Assembly: GCF_011397635.1 (NCBI RefSeq)
Contig: NC_064767.1
Location: 19,261,037-19,325,036 of the forward strand
DNA: 64,000 bases
DNA from: Epinephelus fuscoguttatus
Taxonomy: Eukaryota > Chordata > Actinopteri > Perciformes > Serranidae
Reading direction: 5' to 3'
In this document: piece by piece, positions 34,211-58,916 of the stretch
Position numbering within the stretch: the first letter of the stretch is position 1
How the letters are laid out: the number at the start of each line of letters is the position of its first letter
The notes under the pieces: model-generated
Databases searched by the model: none
What the model was told of the DNA's origin: nothing
Seen by the model: only the letters and a program-made list of their open reading frames with translations
Made by a program: the position numbers and the translations under genes

Positions 34211-36044
34211 CTTGAAACATAAAACAGAACTGTCAATCAAAGGGCTGCAAGACATAACCTATTAATAAAAACCTAAGAATGATGTTCAGTAGCCACCTAG
34301 GCAAACAGGTATTTTATATGGTCGTAAAGACAATTAAAACAAAGAGCACAACACTGTTGGCACCCTTAAGACATACTGAACGCATTGATATAGCGACAAG
34401 AAAGCTGAAAACATACCCAGCTATAAACCTCGTCATCCTCAGGGTGGACAGAAATTACTCAACTGGTGCAGTTCTACAGCAATAAGCATATAGCTGATTG
34501 TTACCATACTAATCTGCTTTATAGGTCAAGTCCCTTGACTCAGTGTAGTGCTATTTAAATGCTGCCTGCCCAAATATATATTCAGCAGTCTTTGCTTTTG
34601 AATGCAGAGATATAAAGTGTCACTGTCATGGCAATCTAATGAATCGCAAACTCTTCATTCCAGGATGATTGGATCACAGACGTTTCTAGCTGAGTGGTGG
34701 GGTGGTGAGGAAACTTCTTTATGGTTCAGCTCGGTATGAAAAGCCTTTACTCCAGTTTGCCTACTTGTTCCATGGTGAGACTGACTTCAGTGGACATAAT
34801 GGAACAGTCTTCTCTGCTTTGCATTTTATGGATAGGAAAAAAAAACATCTTGCTCTGTTTGAACAAGCACAGGGCAGGGAGGCTATGCCATGATATGCAG
34901 AGGTCAAATCCGATGAGATAGAAGCAGCAAATACAGTGACTATTCTATACCGTACTTTCACACAATGACTCAGGATCCAGCCTTTAACTTTTAATTTCCT
35001 GTACACTTCCTCTTCATGCCCTGCTGCTGCTGCTGCTGTTGTCCAACACAGTGAAGTGTCCTTGTAAAATCCCTCATTGACCGTTAAAACACATTTGGTC
35101 TGAACAAATGTGGGTGTCTGGTTCAGGTTGAAACGCATCACATTTAATTGTTGTGCAGGTGCAAACATATCACATGCAACTGCTTTCACACTTGAAGTGA
35201 GGGAAAACTGTGACATGTTAAAACCACGGTGCACAGCTGCAAACCCTGACAGCAATGCACTACAGTGTTTGCACAGGGAGTTGGGGTGTTTATAAAGGCA
35301 TTGATCTTTTAAAGGGTCAAAGGTTTTGGAAAAAGTAATCAATACGAAGTAGTGCAAGCTCCTAAGGTGTTGTAAGACAGTGACTGTTACTGTTAGCTAA
35401 TACTAACATTGGTTCATTATGTTCCAGTTGGTTACGGCGCTGGGTGTGTCACTGCTCACTTTGAAACTTAGGACTATTGCTAGCTCACAATGTATTACTT
35501 TATCTAGAAAATGGAGTACACTGCATTGATTGTTTCACGCTGTGCTAAACATATGGTGTCAGTTAGCAGAAAACAGACTTTAAGCTAGCTTGTAACACGA
35601 GCAAAACTTCTGAACAGTTGGCATGCTAATATGTCGCTGCTGCTTCAGGCCTGTACAAATCTCCTATCGAAAGCCAGCTAAGTAACCTCCCAATCCAATT
35701 TACATAATAAGGTTAGAGCAGCCATGTCAATTGAACCCTGCTCCTTAGCCGTAAGTTAGCTAGCTAGCTGGCTAACTAACTATAAATAACCGCACAAAAT
35801 CACAGCAGCGAAGTTAAGCTAGCAGCTAACACGGTCGTTTTGTAGCTTTAATGGTTGAGCTAACTTGGAAGTGTGCAGTAATGTTGGCAGGCTAACGGCA
35901 GCGCCGAGAACACCGGAGAAACACAAGACCACAAAACCAAAAATAGTTGCCACGTATCTAAATATAACTCATAACATTAGCTAATGACGTATTATTTATC
36001 CTAGCTCGGTATGTTTGCGTTTAAGTTTGATTTTTAGCACTTAC
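34211..36044. other. anxa11 intron in the 5' UTR
   Basis: A 1.83 kb intron inferred from the donor at 36044 and acceptor at 34212-34211. It contains a 198-codon minus-strand open frame (35357-34761) that begins at TTG, has no ATG of note at its start and no homology that I recognise. Confidence 0.45.
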
Positions 36045-36200
36045 TTTAGTCTGCTTGGAGTCTCTTCCTGGAGGACGTATTTGTTTGACCAGCCGCAGCA
36101 GCCTTGACTGTACTTAAGCTGCTGTGGGTGGGACTCATAGTTTCCATGTAAGGAACCCACCCATGTTCCTATCTGCCCGTCACAGAGCGCTGACACACAC
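36045..36200 (-). other. anxa11: Likely non-coding first exon and promoter of anxa11
   Basis: A consensus donor (AAA then GTAAGTGC) lies at 36044 on the gene strand, 1.8 kb upstream of the ATG exon, whose acceptor directly precedes the start codon. The sequence before this donor is more GC-rich than its surroundings. The transcription start and upstream end are guesses. Confidence 0.45.
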
Positions 36201-36491
36201 AGGTCTCTCGTCATGTGACAGCAACAACAACAGATGTGTGTGTGTGTTCACCGCTGGATGCATACATACAGGAAAATTAATGACATGACGGAAAATGTGA
36301 CAGGCTGACGTCACATGATATGTCACAATAGGTGTGTTATTCTACAGGTGAGTGCCTAAATATAAAACTAAGTCACACCACCCATCAGTTGTGTGCTTAC
36401 TGACACATGAATACTATTTTACTAGTTCTTAACAATGAGATTATAAAGTGTAGGAATTATATATACTAATTTCATAGTCATTTTAAATCCG

Positions 36492-36885
36492 TTTTATAGT
36501 AATCAAAGTTACAGAAGTATAACTACAATGCTACTGTAATTATTTACATTTTATTTACGAATGCTATTATATATTATATTATTGTATAATAAATACTAAA
36601 TCATTTTATAGTAATCAAAGTTACAGTCATAATTACAATGCCACTGTATTTATTTATATTTTACTTACTCATAAATATTATATATTATATTATTGTATAT
36701 TAAATACTAAATCAAATTATAGTAATCAAAATACAGATGTATGATTACAATGCCACTGTATTCATTTACATTTTATTTACTAATGACTATTATATATTGT
36801 ATTATTATATATTAAATACTAAATAATTTTATAGTACTAAAAGTTATGATTACAATGCCATAGTATTTATTTACAATGACACTGG
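36492..36885. repeat. AT-rich minisatellite, 111-112 bp unit, about 3.5 copies
   Basis: The phrase TATAGTAATCAAA or TATAGTACTAAAA recurs at 36495, 36607, 36718 and 36830, with ACAATGCCACTGTAT, CATTTTATTTACT and ATTATATATTAAATACTAAAT at constant places within each unit. Spacings are 112, 111 and 112 bp. It lies between the divergent anxa11 and zcchc24 promoters. Confidence 0.88.
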
Positions 36886-36907
36886 CAATTGTATATGTAT
36901 TATTTTT

Positions 36908-36908
36908 A

Positions 36909-36945
<37 letters not shown>
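36908..36945. repeat. (ATCT)n microsatellite
   Basis: About nine tetranucleotide units just after the minisatellite. Imperfect (AAT)n tracts follow at 36973-37090. Confidence 0.9.
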
Positions 36946-37550
36946 ATTTTTATGTAATATATATTTGTGTGATAATAATAATAATAATAATGATAATGAC
37001 AACAATATTATTATATTATTATTCCTACTACTAATAATAATAGTTGCAGTAATATTTACAGTAACAATAATAACAATAAAATAATAATAATATTTTTGTT
37101 CTACTCTGATACATATTCCATGACTGAAAAGGAGCAGGGAGACGTAAACAATTTTATTTTACCTTCCCCTGTCTCAAAACACAACTAATCAGAAGAATTA
37201 CATGCTCTCTCAGTTTCAGTTATTAACATAAACTGTATAAATAATTAATAATCAATACTTACAGTAACTTCAGAAAGAAAAATATATAAATAAATAAACA
37301 TAGAAGAATCGACAGCCATACACAATGTCCCCTTCATCTCAGGAATAGCTTCTACACGACAACTTCATATAGTCTAATTTTTAGTTTATACATTTTTTCA
37401 AACTTAAAAACATTAAGACAACTCTTTAAATCATTCTGTAATGAATAACTGAAGAATCATAAAACACCAGGGGATAAAATTAAGTATAAAAACAGTTATA
37501 CTTGTATTGTAGTACTAAAAAGAAGCTGTGAGGGTGGGTCGTTATTGTTT

Positions 37551-37551
37551 A

Positions 37552-37597
<46 letters not shown>
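37551..37597. repeat. (AAT)n microsatellite
   Basis: About 15 near-perfect trinucleotide units. The following 37600-37780 resembles the decayed repeat at 20660-20880 (AGTGCTTTACAGAACAATAT), with low certainty. Confidence 0.85.
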
Positions 37598-37598
<1 letters not shown>

Positions 37599-37780
37599 AC
37601 AGTTAAACACAGTTACAGAGTGCTTTACAGAACAATATAAAATAGTATACACCATCAAGATAAAAACACTAAAAACAAAATATATAAATAAAAGCAAATA
37701 ACATAGAACATAGACTAAGACGTGATAAAACAGAGTGTGTAATAAAGAAAAGTAAAATGTGATAAAAGAGGGCCATAAAC

Positions 37781-38430
37781 TAGACAAACAATAGATCTAT
37801 TCTGAAAATATCTTCCTGTTGAAGTTCATTTTGAGGAGTGATTTGAGGATTGATTTCAAAGACAGTATAAAGTTTGCTAACCTGAGCATCTGAGATATAC
37901 ATGGTGGTGATGTGTCATAATTTCCAGCAGACGATAGTTTAACTTCCTTCTACATCACTGATTATAACATTGCAAAAGAAAGCTGTGTATGATGATTCTG
38001 TTATTACACAACTGAGCTGTTCATATGTGTGCAGGACATTTTCCACAAGAGGGAGCTGTTTTTAAAGTTTTGTCCACACAGGCCTGTCTGCCACCTTCAG
38101 GTTGGGAGCTGGGACATGCTCACATATGAGAGAGGCCTGGGGCTGGTGTTGAGGTGCTGATCAACATTAGTGACAGAGTTTGGGATTTAGCTACAAGTAA
38201 AACACCTTTAGAAAATTAACATAAGTCACAGGAGGACCCCAAGGATCAGTCAGTTAGGTGCTATTACTCACCTCTGACCCTGAATAAACACAACACCTAT
38301 CACCCCCACTTCTTCAACACTTAGAGAGAGACAAATGTTTCTTCTTTATACATAATACAAGTAACTAAGAAGGGCTTAAGTTAGCCAAATAAATATAATT
38401 TTAAAACTGGTTTGACTGATGTGGCATAAT
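37781..38430. other. Intergenic spacer, anxa11 to zcchc24
   Basis: Non-coding sequence upstream of the zcchc24 promoter region. Nothing was recognised. Confidence 0.45.
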
Positions 38431-53239
<14,809 letters not shown>

Positions 53240-54065
53240 TTAAAGGGGAACTTCAGTATTTTTCAACCTTGCTCCTATTTTCCCATGTTTTTGTGTCTAA
53301 GTGATTAATGGGAACGACAATTTTTTAAATTGGTTCAGTATTAAACTAGAGTGCTGCAGCTGGCAGGGAAACAAGCTGCAATGTAACCACTCAGGGCATC
53401 AGTGAGCTGTCAGTTTACTGACACTAAAAGTGTTTCTTTTTGCAACTGACTGGCTCAGATTGTTATTATAATTAACATGATTAGGGAAAGGTTTCCTACA
53501 GAGACCGACCTTTTTGTTAAAGACGAGATCCTTTTTGTTTAACCAGAAACAGAATAATGTCACTTGATGCTTTGGGGTTGTGTTTTATGGTGCTCTACTG
53601 TGTGTTGGTATTATTGCAAATGGTAAATGAACTGCACTTGTATGGTGCCTTTCTAGTCTTCCGACCACTCAAAGCGTTACATCACATTCACACACTGGTG
53701 GCCAAGGCTACCATACAAGGTGCCACCTGCTACTCAATAACCACAAGCACTCACACACCGATGGAACAGCCATCAGCAGCACTTTGGGGTTCAGTATCTT
53801 GCCCAAGGATACTTCGATATGTGGACTGGAGGAGCCCAGGATCGAGCCACCAATACTCCAATTAGTGGACGACCCATTCTACCTGAGCTACAGTTGCTCA
53901 TGTTATGTGCAACACATGAGTGGCTGATGTGCAGCACTGTTATGTGTAGTATGTTTTCATGTTTTTTTATGGTGTATGCTTTTCATTTCTGCTGTTATTG
54001 TAAGGCAGCAATACTTGTGCAGCTCCTGAGTCCAAGACAAATTTCCCTACAGGGACAATAAAATA

Positions 54066-54750
54066 TATCATATCGAATTGTATCGTATCATATTGCAGCA
54101 TGGGCGGCACGGTGGTGTGGTGGTTAGCACTCTCGCCTCACAGCAAGAGGGTTGCCGGTTCGATCCCGGGCGTGGGAGCCCTTCTGTGTGGAGTTTGCAT
54201 GTTCTCCCTGTGTCAGCGTGGGTTCTCTCCGGGCACTCCGGCTTCCTCCCACAGTCCAAAGACATGCAGATTGGGGAATAGGTTAATTGATAACTCTAAA
54301 TTGTCCGTAGGTGTGAATGTGAGCGTGAATGGTTGTTTGTCTCTATGTGTCAGCCCTGCCATAGTCTGGCGACCTGTCCAGGGTGTACCCTGCCTCTCGC
54401 CCGATGTCAGCTGGGATAGGCTCCAGCCCCCCCGCGACCCTCAAGAGGATGAAGCGGTTAGAAGATGAATGAATGAATATTGCAGCATATCGTATCATAT
54501 TGTATCGTATCATACAGTAGCGTACCATACCGTACAGTATCGTATCATACCATGTCGTATCGTACCATATTTTATTGTCTCATATCATGCCATACCGCAC
54601 AGTACCATACCATATCGTATCATACCGTATCGTATCATACAGCACAGTATCGTATCATATCGTATTGTATCATACTGTATCGTATCATATTGTACTGTAT
54701 TGTATCATGCCATACCACACAGTACCGTACTGTATCGTATCGTATCGTAA
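54066..54750. repeat. Imperfect TATCG/TATCA/TACCA pentanucleotide array, interrupted by a SINE
   Basis: Five-base periodicity over 54066-54101 and 54477-54750. Frames across it give meaningless Ser-Tyr-His-Ile-Val repeats. Confidence 0.85.
54102..54476 (+). mobile_element. Full-length tRNA-headed SINE with 12-bp TSD
   Basis: It starts GGGCGGCACGGTGGTGTGGT. An A-box-like TGGTTAGCACTC and a B-box-like GGTTCGATCCC follow, then a conserved body (GAGTTTGCATGTTCTCCCTG, CTTCCTCCCACAGTCCAAAG, TGTCCAGGGTGTACCCTGCC) and a GAATGAATGA tail. ATATTGCAGCAT is repeated at 54090-54101 and 54477-54488. It resembles the V-SINE superfamily; the exact family name is not certain. Confidence 0.85.
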
Positions 54751-55240
54751 AAACAGCCCTGAAATCGCTATTGCCAAACCCACCAGACTCCATTTAAATA
54801 AACCATGACACTTCAGTCAAAGCTGAAAGAAACAAAAAATAAAACTTACTTTGTTCATCTTTAAGAACTCTGGTTTGGCTGAAATAAACCCTTAATCCAC
54901 CCAGTTAGATGTGAAAATATGTTGGCTAAAATTAATGTTTATTTAAATGGAGTCTGGTGGGTTTGGCAATGGCAAATTCAGGGCTGTTTCTGGTTAAACA
55001 AAAATAATCTTACTCTTTAAAAAATGGTCTGTCTCTGTGAGGATCCTTTCCATTATGTTGTCAGACACAATGACAATCTGAGCCTGTCAGTGGCAAAAAC
55101 AAACAGTTTTAGAGAACATAAACTGATTTTGCACAAATGCTCCAAGTGATAACAGAGCAGCCTTGTCTTCATTAGTCACTTAGACACATACACATGAGAC
55201 AATAGGGTTAAAAAAAAAACCCTGAAATTACCCTTTAACT

Positions 55241-57949
55241 AAAACTACAAACTTTGGAGCAAATGCTTTGCTTAGAATTAAAGATAAAGTTATTAGAAAG
55301 GATTCTTGAAGGATACAAGGAACACTATTATCTATTTTTTTTCTTAATTTAAAGTGTTGTGGGTGTGAGTCTTTTTTATTCCTATAAAACTCCCATTGAA
55401 TATTTGCTAAAGGAGGGTAGGCTACCACATCCACATCTGGAAGGCAGAGTGTTCCCATGGTGTTACACTGTCTGCCTTTCAGCTGTAGCAGTTAATCAGA
55501 AACAGTTTAAGTGCCTTGCTTGTGGGTAACTTTGTAGTCACTTCACCCAGGTTCATTTTTCCCCAGCTGGCTGTGGTATTTAGGCCAAAACGTCTTTCTC
55601 TCCCTTCGCAGAGAATTTGGTTCATAACTTGTAGCTTCCTGTAAAATTCAAATGTTCCAGTCAAGACAAAAAAAATCCAGCATAATCTAAAATCCAGTTT
55701 AATATTCCTGTGCACAGCTTCTATCTCATATTCAGAACAGCTCTGCCTAAAGCCTCCAGCAAAACATTTGTCGTTGGTTGTATTGGAAACATGCTGTTAA
55801 ATTGTCTGAAATAGCTCGCTAGGGCTCTTTGATAATAAGTACAGTGCTGATTATTCAATAGTTCAACAGATTATGTGGGCTTAACGTAGCTGGAGATGTT
55901 AGCTGTCCCCCAGAGGCTAATGTTCCTGGGAGGAGAAGGAACACAGATCTTACATCTGTCCTTTAGCTTTTTTTAATCTCTATTTAACCAACCTCCTGCC
56001 TTTGCTGAGAGATATCTTTAGGGGAATCATGTATTTACATTTTCCCCTGCCTCCAGCTGTTTTCGCTCTTCTTGTCTTTATGCATCCCGCAGTTTGTTAA
56101 CCCTGTCGATAAACAATCTTTCAACACCGCAATCGCACTTCGACATTTGTCATGAGAGAATGTTTCACATTTTACCCCCATGATCTTTACACCCCGGGGC
56201 CAATTCTGACATGGCTGCAGTTATTTGCCGTGGCAGGCAGGGATTTTGGATGTGTCACTGTCGTGGCACGGAGCGGACACAGAGAGGGTATAGTTCAAAA
56301 AGCCTGAAGCCTGAGCAGGGTACAAGAGCAGAGAGCCAGTGAGCAAAAGGGGAGCGAGGGCACTTCCCCTGAAAGGAAATCAAAGTTAAAAGAATGATAA
56401 AAGTGCGGTTTCCTGCCAGATGGTTTGTGTTCTGCACAGAAATCCCATTCTTCCTTTTAGTTTTCGCTGAGACAACAATCGCACCACTTCCTGTTTTGGT
56501 AACCATGACACCTATAACCCCATCTCTGGGAGGCGGTGCGCTGTTAGCTTTACCATAGTCAGGTGAACTTACAGCTGTGTGGAAGATGTCAGGAGGGAGC
56601 TGTATGAAGATACTGACTTAGTGTCAGCTTGCAAATCAAAAAATATAATCTAGCTTCTTTACGGTAAAGCTACTGTAAAGTCCATCAGTTGTCTCATCTC
56701 TTGTATTTTGACCTCCTCTCACCCAAGTAGTCCTTACTGTCCCTGCCAGACTAACGATATATTGTCTAAATTATGCTATTGTACGATCTTGATTTGGAGT
56801 TTCTTATATAATACTTTGTTACGTGAATCTTTTTCCTGTCCGGCTGCGCTGTGAAAGGCAGGCTGGAGTTAATAAAAGAAAATAAACAATAATGTGTGCG
56901 GGGCAGTCGCTCTTCACTTTGCTTTACATAAGCTTATCTCTGCAGCACGGGAGGAACTAGGTCACTACTCATTTTAGAATATATTCTCCTCATATGCTAC
57001 CTCTTTTATTGTCTTTATGCCCTATAGCACCTTACCACCAACCCCTTTTAGAATTGTAACATTTTGCCTCTCTACTGACTGCCGATCCACTTCTACAGCT
57101 GAAACAGGATATTAGAAAATTGACTGCAACAACAGCAGCAATTACTTGTACAGTAAAACACTTTAACTTGTGTCCTTAACACATCTAAAATGTTATGGAG
57201 GTCTGCGGCCCTACACCGAGGCCTCAGGAACTACAACAGGATGGTTCAGTTTTCACTGAGTGAAGGTTCAAAGAGTCAGAGGTCAGATTTTCCCTGCTGC
57301 ATGATGTCCTGTTAGCACAGCAGGGCCAGAGTGCTGAAGCAGACAGACAGACAGACAGAAAGTAGTATTAGCAAATATGAAAAGCATAATGAAAAGGAAT
57401 TGTCACTGTATAGTTTCTTTGATTTACACAATTGAAAAGGAGTGGGAGGAAGTATAAACTTAAAAAATGTATTTAAGTAGAGAAAGTAGACAGTAATCCC
57501 TGTGAGGAGCTGGCTAATGTCAAACTCCTTCTTCAACCCTGTACCTCAAACTGTTCCATAACTTCACTCCACATATCGAAATACAAAAACTTTTTCTGCT
57601 TGTACGCACACTATGAGTTTTCAAATTAAATAATTCACTTAACCGCCTTCCTTAGGCATCAGGTGTAGAACAGTAACAGGATCCCTCATTCATTCTCTCT
57701 GGACTTGTCTAAATCTTAATAATTATTGGACACCAATATTTCATACATTTTCTGTTGTTTTTGGAGTCAAATTTACCCCTTCCCCACTAATTGCAATTTG
57801 CAGAGTAGTTCCAGAGAACATACCTCTCCCTAGACACTACACAAATCATCATATACAATGTGCTATATACAGTTTATCACTATTCCTTTTTTTTGTATGT
57901 ATTTGTTGGTTTTGGAGAATGGTCCACTTAGTTACACTACAGATGCAGT
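55241..57949. other. zcchc24 intron 2, middle part
   Basis: Non-coding. No repeat or exon was recognised, apart from a short (CAGA)n run near 57340-57360. Confidence 0.45.
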
Positions 57950-58916
57950 TATTTATGTTGATGAATCGATCAGATGATTGACTGAAAATTAATTTGCAAC
58001 TATTTTGATAATCGGTTAACTGTTTCAGTTCATTTTCAAGCAAGAATTACACACTTCTGATGGTTCCTGATGCCTTATTTCCTGCATTTCCTGGTCTTAC
58101 AGCATAGTAAATTTTATATTCTTGGGTTTTGAATCATTGGTTGGATAAAATAAGACATTTAAAGATGTCACCTTGGGCGTTTGGAAATTGTGAGGGGCAC
58201 TTTTTCACTGTTTTCTGATGTTTTGTAGACCAAACAATAATGCAATGAATTGAGAGAGTAATCATCAGATTCTCTGCCGGAAAACGGTGGATTGCCCTCT
58301 TGGGTTTGGGGGAGAGTTACTGCCTCAAGCAAGAGAGTTAAAATATCTTGGGGTCTTGTTCACGAGTGAGGGTTGAATGGAGTGGGAGATAGATCGGCGG
58401 TTTGGTGCGGCTTCTGCAGTGATGCAGGCGAGGGACCATCTACGTCCCAACCCTCACCTATGGTCATGAGCTCTGGGTAGTGACCGAAACAATGATTTCG
58501 CGGAAACAAGTGGTCGAAATGAGTTTCCTCCGTCGGGTGGCTGGGGTCAGCCTTAGAGATAGGGTGAGGAGCTCAGAGTAGAGCCGCTGCTCCTTTGTGT
58601 CGAGAGGGGTCAGTTGAGGTGGTTCGGGCAACTGAGCAGGATGCCTCCTGGGCACCTCCCGCTGGAGGTTTTGGGCACGTCTCACTGGTAGGAGGCCCCG
58701 GGCAGACCCAGAACACACTGGAGGGATTACATATCTCATCTGGCCTGGGAACACCTTGGGGTCCACCGGGAGGAGCTGGAAAGCATTGCTGGGGAGAGGG
58801 ATGTATGGGGTGCTTTGCTCGGCCTGCTGGCCCCACGACCCGGCCCTGGATAAGTGGATGAAAATGGATGGATCATCAGATTAATCGATAATGATAATAA
58901 TGGTTATCTTTAGCCC
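57950..58916. mobile_element. Dispersed repeat (ATCGAT-rich, related to the 15710-16060 family) split by a LINE fragment
   Basis: The left part (57950-58271) holds TTGATAATCGGTTAACTGTT, TTTTCTGATGTTTTGTAGAC and CAAACAATAATG; the right part (58883-58916) holds AATCGATAATGATAATAATG and ends in TTAGCCCTAA. The order is that of the AGAGCTGCA-type repeats seen elsewhere in the window. Confidence 0.65.
58272..58871 (+). mobile_element. LINE (non-LTR retrotransposon) 3' end, 5'-truncated, reverse transcriptase C-terminal remnant
   Basis: Plus-strand translation with breaks gives LTYGHELWVVTE, EMSFLRRVAGVSLRDRVRSS, TGRRPRADPEHTG and a DKWMKMD end, typical of the C-terminal end of fish LINE reverse transcriptases. 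Stops and frame changes show it is dead, and a piece upstream of LTYGHELW seems deleted. It ends in a GGATGG tail. ATCATCAGATT is duplicated at 58261-58271 and 58872-58882. The LINE clade is not assigned. Confidence 0.85.

Larger units (their letters stand above)
53553..54756. mobile_element. Insertion within the left arm: retroelement-like repeat with TATCG-type tail
   Basis: It contains GTCTTCCGACCACTCAAAGC and TATCTTGCCCAAGGATACTT, known from common fish repeats, then AAATTTCCCTACAGGGACAA before AATAAAATATATC and a TATCG/TATCA array. It is flanked by AAACAG at 53547-53552 and 54751-54756, a 6-bp direct repeat. The right arm of the host shows the uninterrupted junction, confirming the insertion point. 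Confidence 0.65.
53240..55240. mobile_element. Long inverted-repeat (foldback-like) element split by a 1.2 kb insertion
   Basis: The left arm (53240-53552 plus 54757-54803) is complementary to the right arm (54937-55240). Matching phrases include TTTAACCAGAAACAG, CCAAACCCACCAGACTCCAT, GGCTCAGATTGT and TTAAAGGG at the outer end; the right arm carries their reverse complements. The loop is about 133 bp. Without the insert the element is about 797 bp. It has no coding capacity. Confidence 0.8.

Noticed and set aside
33929..34265. Several open frames on both strands over the anxa11 first coding exon
   Set aside because: The 21-bp coding repeat contains no stops in several frames, so these are shadows of the YPPQxGx repeat.
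34761..35357. A 198-codon open frame on the minus strand, the longest in the window
   Set aside because: It opens at TTG, lies inside the 5' UTR intron of anxa11, includes simple Ala/Leu runs from a CTG repeat and shows no family resemblance that I recognise. It is best read as chance, though a transcript search would settle it.
54102..54175. Possible tRNA gene
   Set aside because: The A-box and B-box-like motifs belong to a SINE head. It continues into a SINE body and has a TSD, so it is not a tRNA gene.
54469..54808. Frames with repeated Ser-Tyr-His-Ile-Val type residues
   Set aside because: They are translations of the TATCG/TATCA pentanucleotide array.
58464..58836. Minus-strand Pro-rich frames
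   Set aside because: They are antisense to the LINE reverse-transcriptase remnant, which reads on the plus strand.
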